Both the position numbers and the translations under genes were made by a program. This document shows positions 36,668-44,022 of a DNA stretch of 64,000 nucleotides, piece after piece. The stretch lies in contig NZ_CP028426.1 in the NCBI RefSeq assembly GCF_003010915.2, positions 3,401,659 to 3,465,658 of the forward strand, given 5' to 3'. This stretch comes from Gulosibacter molinativorax (GTDB lineage Bacteria; Actinomycetota; Actinomycetes; Actinomycetales; Microbacteriaceae). Under the pieces are notes generated by a model, which saw nothing but the letters and a program-made list of their open reading frames with translations, was not told where the DNA came from and did not search any database. Every line of letters starts with the position of its first letter. Position 1 is the stretch's first letter.

Positions 36668-37051
36668 ATGCCAACTGGCAAGGTGAAGTTTTACGACGCA
36701 GACAAGGGATTCGGGTTCATTCAGGGCGACGACGGCCAGGAAGTGTTCCTCCACGTGACGGCGCTGCCGCCGGAGGTCACGTCCCTCAAGCCGGGCACCC
36801 GGCTCGAGTACGGCATCGCCGATGGTCGAAAGGGCGCGCAGGCGCTCTCGGTTCGTGTGATTGACGCGCCCGCGTCCGTCGTGAAGCTCAAGCGCAAGTC
36901 GGCCGACGACATGGCGGTGATCGTGGAGGATCTCGTGAAGGTGCTCGACAAGGTCGGCGGCCAGCTGCGTCGCGGCCAGTACCCGCCGTCGTCGACCGGC
37001 AGCAAGATCGCGGCGATGCTGCGCCGAGTGGCAGATGATCTCGATGCCTGA
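36668..37051 (+). CDS. Cold-shock protein with C-terminal helical extension
   Basis: A 127-residue protein: an N-terminal cold-shock domain (GKVKFYDADKGFGFIQGDD, then EVFLHVTAL) followed by about 60 extra residues, mainly helical and charged (DDMAVIVEDLVKVLDKVGG). This is the longer actinobacterial CspB-type form, which binds nucleic acid through the N-terminal OB fold. AAGGAG lies 7-12 bases upstream. Its last bases overlap the next gene, so the two should be cotranslated. Confidence 0.9.
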   Translation: MPTGKVKFYDADKGFGFIQGDDGQEVFLHVTALPPEVTSLKPGTRLEYGIADGRKGAQALSVRVIDAPASVVKLKRKSADDMAVIVEDLVKVLDKVGGQLRRGQYPPSSTGSKIAAMLRRVADDLDA

Positions 37052-37946
37052 CGTCAACTCTTCGCGCGAGCCCGCGGCCGACATCGAAACCGAGTCGGCC
37101 ACGGTTGCCGACACGACCCAGGCCGCGCCACCGCTCGAACTGACTCCGGAGCAGCTGGCGGAATCGATCGAGCTCGCCGAGGACGCGCTGCGCGAGATCA
37201 CCGAATTCAACTTCATTGGCGACTTCCACGATGTCGTCGACGAGGGCGACGGGATCTATTCGCTGCGATTCGTCTCAAACTCGCCTGGGTTCCGCGACTG
37301 GTGGTGGACTGCGGCGCTGACGCGCATCGATGGTGCGGACGCGCCTACCGTGCTCGAGTGCGGACTGCTTCCCGGTGAGGATGCGCTGCTCGCGCCCGAG
37401 TGGGTGCCCTGGGCAAAGCGCCTCGCGCGTTTCCGCGCGACGCACGACTCGCACGGCAATCTCTTGCCGGAGGCTGACGAACAGGCGGAAGGCGACGCCG
37501 AGGCGAGCCCGCGCAGCCGCACGCGCAAGCGCACGCGGACCAGACTGCGTCGCCGTGGTGAATCGGTGAAGACCGAGGACGCGGTCGATTCCGATTCCGA
37601 TACCGATACTGATGCCGATACCGAGGGCGATTCCGTTCCGGGCGACGAAGAGCGCGCGGCGACCACCGATCGTGCCGCGACTCACACCAACTCGGACGAC
37701 GTGATTAGCGGCGCCGAGGAGTCGAAGCAGGACGAGCAGAAGCACGGCGAGCAGAAGCAGTCGGGCGGCGCCAAGGCCAAGTCGCGCACCCGTCGTCGGG
37801 TTCGGCCCGCGATGAACGCATCGTCTGCCACCAAGGAAGAACTGCCCGTCGCGCCAGACATTCGCGACTACGCGGAGGAAATGGACGAGGCTCTCGACGG
37901 CGTCTCATTCGAAGAAACCGATACTGACGACGAGTCGGGGCGCTAG
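37044..37946 (+). CDS. DUF3027 family protein
   Basis: A 300-residue protein; ATG 37044 is preferred, with an in-frame ATG at 37035. The DUF3027 domain covers about residues 30-135 (AEDALREITEFNFIGDFHDV ... NSPGFRDWWWTAALTRIDG). The rest is low-complexity: an Arg-rich patch (RSRTRKRTRTRLRRRGE), then an Asp-repeat tract (DSDSDTDTDADTEGD) and a further basic segment. It overlaps the cold-shock gene and probably functions with it, but the family has no known role. The alternating basic and acidic tracts suggest nucleic-acid or protein contacts. Confidence 0.85.
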   Translation: MPDVNSSREPAADIETESATVADTTQAAPPLELTPEQLAESIELAEDALREITEFNFIGDFHDVVDEGDGIYSLRFVSNSPGFRDWWWTAALTRIDGADAPTVLECGLLPGEDALLAPEWVPWAKRLARFRATHDSHGNLLPEADEQAEGDAEASPRSRTRKRTRTRLRRRGESVKTEDAVDSDSDTDTDADTEGDSVPGDEERAATTDRAATHTNSDDVISGAEESKQDEQKHGEQKQSGGAKAKSRTRRRVRPAMNASSATKEELPVAPDIRDYAEEMDEALDGVSFEETDTDDESGR

Positions 37947-38009
37947 TGCTTTCCAAGTCATGCGACTCCCCGCGGAGCAGGGCGTCGCGCTGAACTCTCG
38001 CGATAAGCC

Positions 38010-38052
38010 CTGAGGGCCTGGTGCCACCGATTCGGTGGTACCAGGCCCTCAG
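38010..38052. terminator. Strong stem-loop between DUF3027 and serC
   Basis: A 20-bp stem (38010-38029 with 38033-38052, one G/T position) closed by a 3-base loop. It sits between two convergent genes and can act both ways. Confidence 0.8.
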
Positions 38053-38101
38053 TGTGTTGCCATTAGCGTGTCGCGCCTCAGTGCGTCGCGGCAGGTTTCG
38101 T

Positions 38102-39214
38102 CTAGTCGAGTCGCTCGACGACGTAGGTGATGCAATCGGCCAGGCTCGACACATCCACCGGGTCGACTGACGCGAAGGTGCCGACTCGCAACTGGTTGCG
38201 ACCGAGCTTCCGGTACGGCTCGATGTCGACGATGCCGTGCTCGCGCAGCACCGATGTCACGGCCTTACCGTTCACGGACTCGTCGAGGTCGATTGTCACG
38301 ACGACCTGCGAACGATACTGCTCCTCCGCAACGAACGCGGACGCCCACGGGTTGTGGGCAATCCACTCGTAGAGGAAGTTCGACGACTGGCGGGTGCGCG
38401 CATCCACGAACTCGAGCCCACCGTTTTCGTTCATCCAGCGAACCTGCGATTCGAGGAGCGAGAGGGAAGCGACCGCCGGCGTGTTCAGCGTCTGATCCTT
38501 GCGCGAGTTGTCGATCGCGTGCTTCAGGCTGAGGAACTCGGGGATAAAGCGGTCGGATGCGGCGATGCGTTCGATGCGCTCTATCGCGGCGGGGGACACG
38601 ACAGCGAGCCAAAGCCCGCCGTCGGAGCCGAAATTCTTCTGCGGCGAGAAGTAGTACACGTCCGTGGCCGAGAGGTCGACCGCGATACCACCAGCGGCGC
38701 TGGTTGCATCCACCATCGTCAACGCGCCGTCATGCTGGACACGCTCGATGCTCACCATCGCACCGGTGGAGGTCTCATTGTGAGCCGTCGCGTAGAGGTC
38801 GATGCCCTCTGCGGCCTCAAGGCGGGCCACCGAACCCGCCGCGGCCTCGCGAACATCCGGAGCCTCGAGCCACGGGGCCGAGGCCGAATGCGCAAACTTC
38901 GAACTGAATTCACCGAACACGGCGGTCTGTGCGCGCTTTTCGATAAGTCCGAAGGCCGCAGCATCCCAGAACGCGCTCGCGCCACCGTTGGCCAGGAGTA
39001 CCTCGTAACCGTCGGGCACGCGATACAGGTCTGCGATACCCTCTCGGATATCGTGGACGAGTTGTTTCACCGGCTGCTGGCGGTGCGACGTGCCGATCAC
39101 AGTGGTGGCACGGTCCATGAGGTCGTCAAGCTGCTGGGTACGCACCAGCGAGGGGCCGGATCCGAATCTTCCATCCTGGGGGAGAAGATCTGCCGGAATA
39201 CGAATTTCGGTCAT
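38102..39214 (-). CDS. serC: Phosphoserine aminotransferase
   Basis: A 370-residue class V PLP aminotransferase of the actinobacterial SerC type. The PLP lysine is in YYFSPQKNFGSDGGLW (about residue 195), and the N-terminus has DGRFGSGPSLVRTQQL and the GTSHRQQPVKQLV phosphate-binding segment. It converts 3-phosphohydroxypyruvate and glutamate to phosphoserine in serine and pyridoxine synthesis. ATG 39214 is chosen over longer open upstream sequence because family members start here. It is divergent from the DtxR gene, 103 bp apart. Confidence 0.92.
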   Translation of the reverse strand: MTEIRIPADLLPQDGRFGSGPSLVRTQQLDDLMDRATTVIGTSHRQQPVKQLVHDIREGIADLYRVPDGYEVLLANGGASAFWDAAAFGLIEKRAQTAVFGEFSSKFAHSASAPWLEAPDVREAAAGSVARLEAAEGIDLYATAHNETSTGAMVSIERVQHDGALTMVDATSAAGGIAVDLSATDVYYFSPQKNFGSDGGLWLAVVSPAAIERIERIAASDRFIPEFLSLKHAIDNSRKDQTLNTPAVASLSLLESQVRWMNENGGLEFVDARTRQSSNFLYEWIAHNPWASAFVAEEQYRSQVVVTIDLDESVNGKAVTSVLREHGIVDIEPYRKLGRNQLRVGTFASVDPVDVSSLADCITYVVERLD

Positions 39215-39317
39215 GGGCACAAGCCTAGAGCGCTCGTGGGGTTTCGGATCGGTAGGCTTGCATGTGTCGTTCACGCGCCGCGAACGCCGCAGGGATATTG
39301 AGAGGGGAGGGAATGTC

Positions 39318-40001
39318 GTGACTGATCTCATCGACACCACTGAGATGTATTTGCGCACCATTCTCGACCTTGAGGAAGAGGGCATCACGCCGCTTCGCGC
39401 GCGAATTTCTGAACGGCTCGGCCACTCGGGCCCCACCGTTTCGCAGACTATTGCGCGTATGGAGCGAGACGGCCTCGTCGAAGTGGCGCCCGACCGCCGC
39501 CTCGTTCTGAGCGAGCAAGGCCGTGAGAAGGCCACGCGGGTCATGCGCAAGCACCGCATCGCGGAGTCGCTTCTCGCCAACGTGATCGGCCTTGACCTGT
39601 CACAGGTTCATGACGAAGCATGCCGCTGGGAGCACGTCATGAGCGATGAGGCCGAAGAACGGATCTTTGATCTGCTTGGCCAGCCGACGCATTCGCCGTA
39701 CGGCACCCCGATTCCAACCGCCGAGGACGACGGTCGGCAGATGAGCACGGATTTTCTTGATGGGGTTCAGGCGCTCAGCGAGGTCGGCGCGGATGCGGGA
39801 CCACAGCTCGTGCGCCGGCTTGGCGAGCCCGTCCAGGCTGATCTCGACCTTCTCGCGATGCTGCATGGCGGGGGAGTGTTTCCGGGCGCATCCGTGACAG
39901 TAGAGAACGCTGGCGAGCGATTTATCGTTACCGTTGTTGGCCGAAACGCCGGAGTGATCATTCCGGTTGAGGCGGCACGGCACATCTACGTGGCCAAATA
40001 A
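39318..40001 (+). CDS. DtxR/IdeR-family metal-dependent regulator
   Basis: A 227-residue regulator from GTG 39318 with GAGGGGAGGG upstream. The N-terminal winged helix (TEMYLRTILDLEEEGI ... SGPTVSQTIARMERDGLV) is followed by the dimerisation domain with metal ligands (HRIAESLL, CRWEHVMSDEAEERI) and a C-terminal SH3-like FeoA domain (about 150-227). Cys and His-Glu ligands match iron-sensing IdeR/DtxR. It likely represses iron acquisition genes when Fe2+ is bound; the MntR-type shorter form is excluded by the third domain. Confidence 0.92.
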   Translation: MTDLIDTTEMYLRTILDLEEEGITPLRARISERLGHSGPTVSQTIARMERDGLVEVAPDRRLVLSEQGREKATRVMRKHRIAESLLANVIGLDLSQVHDEACRWEHVMSDEAEERIFDLLGQPTHSPYGTPIPTAEDDGRQMSTDFLDGVQALSEVGADAGPQLVRRLGEPVQADLDLLAMLHGGGVFPGASVTVENAGERFIVTVVGRNAGVIIPVEAARHIYVAK

Positions 40002-40054
40002 CCGCGCCATCTTGCCGAAGTCGAGAGCGCTCGAAACTTCGCTGATAACGAACG

Positions 40055-40249
40055 CCGTTATCTTTCCGTAAGTTTTAAGTCACGAAAGCGTGACTATTTC
40101 GTGATCTTTCGTTACGGTCTTAAGGAATCGACGAACACAATCTGTGTTCAGTTCATGTCGGGGCGTCGCAATCCCGCTCCTCGACATTGTTCATCCACAG
40201 CACTTTGTGGGGCGGGCGGTAGGAACCGGGCGACGTGGAGGGTCGAACT
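40055..40249 (+). ncRNA. Structured leader of the M23 gene, copy A
   Basis: Nearly identical to 41622-41814. Possible pairings: GAACACA/TGTGTTC; ATGTCGGGG (40155-40163) with the CTCCTCGACAT arm ending at 40187; CGTCGC (40164-40169) with GCGACG (40230-40235); CCCGC (40173-40177) with GCGGG (40212-40216); CCACA/TGTGG (40195-40210); CGG-TAGGAA-CCG. Some exclude each other, and the last pairing abuts the ribosome site GTGGAGGG. Not a riboswitch class I recognise; it lacks the GTCAGCTAAC core of the c-di-AMP (ydaO) class. Confidence 0.6.
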
Positions 40250-41404
40250 TTGGAACTTACTACTCAGACCGGCAATGCGCCACTGACTCGTCGCCAGGCT
40301 CGTGAGATTGAGCGCCGTACCGGCGTTCGTCCCGTCGCGAAAATCGCCCCCGTGGTCGACGTCAATGACACCGGCGAGATCGAACGAAACGAAATGGACG
40401 CACTGATCTCAGTGCTTCCGACCGAACTTGTGGACCGCATCGCGAGCCCCGTGGCCGGGGACTCCCCTGATGATGCAGTCGCGGTACCCGTCGCCTTTGA
40501 CGCACGGAGCCTCTCGGTTCGCGCCCCGCGCCCCGCGGCGCTTGTCGCGCGGCGGCGTCGTCGCGCTGCGGGTGGTTTCGCGGCCGCCGCCTCGGTGACC
40601 GCGATTGCAGCCGTTTCGCTTTCCACGCTTAGCGGGCAGGCCACCAGTGTTGCGGCAGACGCGCACCAGGCGAACCTGCTGTCGGCAACAACCGAGAATG
40701 CTGCTCCGCAGCCCACCGAGACGCCCGACGAGGCGGCCAATGAGGTCGTCACTCCGGCGCCGATCGAGGTCGACGCGCAGTCGACCACGATTCAGAGCTT
40801 CGACTCGTCCGCAGTCCAGGCTGCCGCGACCGAGGTCGTTATCGAGACGCCCGCCGAGGAGATCGCGCCGAGCGGGCCCGTTGAGTCGAGCGAGCCGGTG
40901 GAGTCAAGCGAGCCTGCTGAATCTTTTGAGCCGGTGGAAACCTCCGAACCCGCTTCGGACTACTCGGGTTCATCCGACTCGAGCTCGTCTTCGCAGACCG
41001 CCTCGGCGCCCGCGCCTTCCGGCAACATCGTGTGGCCCGCTGGCAGCTCGGTGAGCAGCCACTACGGCTGGCGCGACGGTCGGATGCACGAAGGCACCGA
41101 CTTCACGCCGGGAGCCGGCACTCCGATCGGCTCGATTGCCGACGGTGTTGTGACCGACGTCGTTTACGGTCACGGTGGCTGGGGTAACTACGTTGTGGTG
41201 ACGCACGAGATCAACGGTCAGTCCGTGGAGTCGCTGTATGCACACATGCAGGATGGCTCGATTTCGGTCTCGCAGGGTCAGCACGTTACTGCGGGTCAGC
41301 GACTCGGCGCGGTGGGGAACACCGGCAACTCGTACGGTGCGCACCTGCACCTCGAGGTTCGAGTGAATGGCTCGCTGGTCGACCCGCTGTCGATCCTTCC
41401 CTAA
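40250..41404 (+). CDS. Secreted M23 (LytM-type) peptidoglycan endopeptidase
   Basis: About 384 residues from TTG 40250, with GGAGGG seven bases upstream. An unusual N-terminus of about 90 residues (LTRRQAREIERRTGVRPVAKI) precedes a basic stretch and a single hydrophobic segment (GGFAAAASVTAIAAVSLSTL, about 105-124), probably a late signal or anchor helix. A Pro/Glu/Ser-rich linker (SSEPVESSEPAESFEPVETS) leads to the M23 domain from about 260, with zinc-site motifs HEGTDF and HLHLEV. It should cut wall peptide cross-links outside the cell. The first 200 residues are nearly shared with the NlpC/P60 protein at 41815. Confidence 0.87.
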   Translation: MELTTQTGNAPLTRRQAREIERRTGVRPVAKIAPVVDVNDTGEIERNEMDALISVLPTELVDRIASPVAGDSPDDAVAVPVAFDARSLSVRAPRPAALVARRRRRAAGGFAAAASVTAIAAVSLSTLSGQATSVAADAHQANLLSATTENAAPQPTETPDEAANEVVTPAPIEVDAQSTTIQSFDSSAVQAAATEVVIETPAEEIAPSGPVESSEPVESSEPAESFEPVETSEPASDYSGSSDSSSSSQTASAPAPSGNIVWPAGSSVSSHYGWRDGRMHEGTDFTPGAGTPIGSIADGVVTDVVYGHGGWGNYVVVTHEINGQSVESLYAHMQDGSISVSQGQHVTAGQRLGAVGNTGNSYGAHLHLEVRVNGSLVDPLSILP

Positions 41405-41498
41405 CGATTATTCAGCGCGTAGCCACCCGTTACCTCTTCGAGACCCGGTCTCGAAAGTTTCGGGTGGCTCGCGTCGTTCTGAAAGTCTTCAAAGATCG

Positions 41499-41600
41499 TG
41501 TATGGTTGTCCAGGTTGCCGTCGCAACAGGGTTGATCCCCGTGAATCTGCGGGTTTTGCCCCCACTCGACTCTCGAGCTTGCCGGGTCGGCAACCATACA
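41499..41600 (+). promoter_or_regulatory. Structured intergenic element with alternative pairings
   Basis: TGTATGGTTG (41499-41508) pairs perfectly with CAACCATACA (41591-41600). Alternatively GGTTGCCG (41513-41520) pairs with CGGCAACC (41588-41595), which excludes the outer helix. A CCCG/CGGG hairpin followed by TTTT lies inside at about 41538-41556. It could be a small RNA, a terminator with anti-terminator, or a leader for the next gene. Confidence 0.4.
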
Positions 41601-41621
41601 GCTCAACACGAATGACGAAAT

Positions 41622-41814
41622 CCGTTATCGATTCGTAAGGCTTTTGTCACCAGGACGTGACATTTCCGAGATCTTTCGTTACGCTCGTAGATATCGACGA
41701 ACACATCCGTGTTCAGATCATGTCGGGGCGTCGCAATCCCGCTCCTCGACATTGTTCATCCACAGCACTTTGTGGGGCGGGCGGCACTAGCCGGGCGACG
41801 TGGAGGGTCGAACT
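41622..41814 (+). ncRNA. Structured leader of the NlpC/P60 gene, copy B
   Basis: Homologous to 40055-40249. Differences keep pairing: the hairpin CGG-TAGGAA-CCG of copy A is CGGC-ACTA-GCCG here, and GAACACA/TGTGTTC becomes GAACAC/GTGTTC. The start region (GTGGAGGGTCGAACTTTGGA) is identical. Confidence 0.6.
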
Positions 41815-42876
41815 TTGGAAAACACCACGCTTACCGCCACTGCGCCGCTTACCCGTCGCCAGGCTCGTGAGATCGAGCGCCGTACCGGCGTTCGTCCCGT
41901 CGCCGGCATCGTTCCTTCGGTAGAGACCAAGGACACGGGCGAGATCGCGCGCTACGAGATGGACGCGCTGGTCTCGGTCCTCCCGACTGAACTCGTGAAC
42001 CGCATCGCCGCTCCGATGGCCGATGAAGCGGTCGCCGTTCCTGCGGCATTCGACGCACGTGGGCTCTCGGTTCGCGCCGACCGCCCGCCCGTGCTGATCG
42101 CACAGCGTCGCCGCCGAGTCGCCGGTGGCTTCGCCGCCGCTGCTTCGGTCACCGCAATCGCTGCCGCCGCACTGACGACCGTTGGTGGTCAGGGTGCAAG
42201 CGTCGCAGCTGAGGAGCACCAGGCAAACCTGCTCTCGGCAACCGCCGATGACACCGCTTCGCAGCCGGCAGAGACGGCCGCTGAAGAGGCGCCCGCCGAG
42301 GTCGTTACCCCGGCGCCGATCGAGGTTGACGCGCAGTCGACCACGATCCAGAGCTTTGACGCATCCGTCGTTCAGGCCGCGGCCACTGAGGTCGTCGTCG
42401 AGACGCCGGTTGAAGAGGAAGTTGCCCCGAGCGATTCGGGTGCCGCTGACGCCTCGTCGGAGTCGTCCTCGAGCGAAAGCAACTCGTCGAGCGAGAGCAG
42501 CTCGTCTGCGACGACGGCTTCATACTCCGCACCGACCTCGGCGGTCGGCGCGAATGTGGCTGAAACGGCACAAAACTACATCGGTACCGGTATCTACCAG
42601 TTCGGTGGCAACACTCCCGCAGGTTGGGACTGCTCGGGCTTTACCCAGTGGGTATTCGCACAGCACGGCATCAGCCTTCCGCACAGCGTTGGTGGTCAGT
42701 CCAGCCTCGGTACCGTCGTGTCTGACCCGCAGCCTGGTGACCTCGTCATCTTCGGCGGCTATCACGTTGGGATTTACGTCGGTAACGGCCAGATGGTTGA
42801 TTCCCCGGACGTAGGCCGTTCGATCGAGATCGGTGGTCTCGACGCTGGTAGCAGCTACTACTTCGTGCGCATCTAA
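41815..42876 (+). CDS. Secreted NlpC/P60 peptidoglycan hydrolase
   Basis: About 353 residues from TTG 41815, with GGAGGG upstream as in its paralogue. The N-terminal 200 residues (LTRRQAREIERRTGVRPVAGI; membrane segment GGFAAAASVTAIAAAALTTV; AEVVTPAPIEVDAQSTTIQS) match the M23 protein closely. A Ser-rich linker follows, then an NlpC/P60 domain from about 245 with catalytic Cys in GWDCSGFTQWVF and His in GGYHVGIYVGNG. It cleaves D-Glu-to-diamino-acid bonds in wall peptides. It has its own intrinsic terminator. Duplication with exchange of the catalytic domain explains the pair. Confidence 0.9.
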   Translation: MENTTLTATAPLTRRQAREIERRTGVRPVAGIVPSVETKDTGEIARYEMDALVSVLPTELVNRIAAPMADEAVAVPAAFDARGLSVRADRPPVLIAQRRRRVAGGFAAAASVTAIAAAALTTVGGQGASVAAEEHQANLLSATADDTASQPAETAAEEAPAEVVTPAPIEVDAQSTTIQSFDASVVQAAATEVVVETPVEEEVAPSDSGAADASSESSSSESNSSSESSSSATTASYSAPTSAVGANVAETAQNYIGTGIYQFGGNTPAGWDCSGFTQWVFAQHGISLPHSVGGQSSLGTVVSDPQPGDLVIFGGYHVGIYVGNGQMVDSPDVGRSIEIGGLDAGSSYYFVRI

Positions 42877-42892
42877 TTTCTGCGATGACTTT

Positions 42893-42931
42893 GACAGAAC
42901 GCTCCGCCAATGCGGAGCGTTCTGTCTTTTT
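42893..42931 (+). terminator. Intrinsic terminator after the NlpC/P60 gene
   Basis: A perfect 15-bp stem (GACAGAACGCTCCGC with GCGGAGCGTTCTGTC), 4-base loop and TTTTT tail. Confidence 0.95.
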
Positions 42932-43091
42932 CTCGAGCGCCGCCGGTACACCATCGACCGGCGCGCGCGGCATTACCCGGAGTCGACGACAAGGTGAACC
43001 TTTCGTGACGTCGGGAAAGAAATCCGTGGTATCCGGCCGACTGGCGGGTACTATCGCTTTCAGCACGCCAGACCTATCGTGTGGAGGCATC

Positions 43092-43298
43092 ATGCGAGTT
43101 CACGAGACCAACCCCACCAGGGTTGTTCGCGCGTGCTCGGGCGCCTGCAGCGGGTTTGAGCGTCATTCCTTACACGCGATATCCATCGCGTCGCCCTTAG
43201 TCGTGCACAGTAGTGTTCGTCTGTCGGCATCATCTCGGCACCGTCGTTTGACGGTGCCGTTTTCTGTTTCCCGAGGAAGCCTCGAGCCACGGGGCTAG
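43092..43298 (+). ncRNA. Candidate small RNA or leader-peptide unit before the HNH gene
   Basis: GGAGG at 43083 precedes ATG 43092 of a 68-codon frame whose early codons include two Cys in ACSGACSG. The same stretch holds hairpins CAACCC-CACCA-GGGTTG and CGCGAT-ATCC-ATCGCG and an intrinsic terminator at 43236-43263 inside the frame. The combination of a short frame, hairpins and terminator upstream of a gene fits either an attenuator controlling the HNH gene or an independent small RNA. Neither is proven. Confidence 0.35.
43236..43263 (+). terminator. Intrinsic terminator upstream of the HNH gene
   Basis: CGGCACCGTC-GTTT-GACGGTGCCG (10-bp perfect stem) followed by TTTTCTGTTT. It is about 50 bp upstream of the HNH start. 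Confidence 0.85.
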
Positions 43299-43312
43299 GT
43301 GGAAGGATCTGT

Positions 43313-43807
43313 ATGCGCACCCTCGTTCTCAACGCTGGCTATGAACCAATCTCGATCGTGTCTGACCGCCGAGCACTCGTGCTCGTGCTGGGCGGAAAAG
43401 CCTCGGTGCTGGAGGCCGATGAATCGGTACCGCTGCGTTCGATGACCGAGGTGCATGCGAGCCCGCAGGTGATCCTGCTTCGTCAGTACGTCCGCATCCC
43501 GATGGCCCGTCACCAGCCGGTGTCGCGAAAGGGCGTGCTCCGACGCGATAGCCACCGATGCGCCTACTGCGACGCGTTCGCCAACACCATCGACCACGTG
43601 CAGCCGCGCTCCCGCGGCGGGCGCGACTCGTGGGAGAACCTCGTTGCCTGCTGCCTGCGCTGCAATAACGTCAAGGGCGATCGGACCCCGGAGGAGATGG
43701 GTTGGAAGCTTCGCCATCGCCCGGGTGTGCCGATGCCGCAGCGCTGGCACCTCCGCGGCACCGAGACCGCAGTGGCTGCCGAGTGGGCCCAGTACCTCGC
43801 AGCGTGA
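43313..43807 (+). CDS. HNH endonuclease family protein
   Basis: A 164-residue protein common in actinobacteria. The N-terminal 80 residues (MRTLVLNAGYEPISIVSDRRA) are characteristic of this subfamily, followed by an HNH domain with zinc cysteines in HRCAYC and CLRCNN and the catalytic core TIDHVQPRSRGG. GGAAGGA precedes the ATG. It is a chromosomal stand-alone HNH protein, probably a structure- or damage-related nuclease; it is not next to any restriction or phage genes. Confidence 0.9.
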   Translation: MRTLVLNAGYEPISIVSDRRALVLVLGGKASVLEADESVPLRSMTEVHASPQVILLRQYVRIPMARHQPVSRKGVLRRDSHRCAYCDAFANTIDHVQPRSRGGRDSWENLVACCLRCNNVKGDRTPEEMGWKLRHRPGVPMPQRWHLRGTETAVAAEWAQYLAA

Positions 43808-44022
43808 CTCGCCGTGTGAACCTCGTCATAGACTCCGCGGCGGCCTAGACTCCACGACGGACTAGAGTCCGCGGCACACTAGAGGATCGTACTTTCTCGT
43901 TCAAGGGGATCGAGGTTGTCGGCGGATCGTGAGGCTGCGTGGTCGTCAGTGTTTCGGCGGATGTTTGACTACGGTGAGGCCCGCATAGGTACATTTGAGG
44001 CGTTGCAACGGGAGGGATTGCA

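Noticed and set aside
40055..41814. The twin leaders as c-di-AMP (ydaO-yuaA) riboswitches
   Set aside because: The gene context fits, but the conserved GTCAGCTAAC block and GGGTGAATC-type core are not found.
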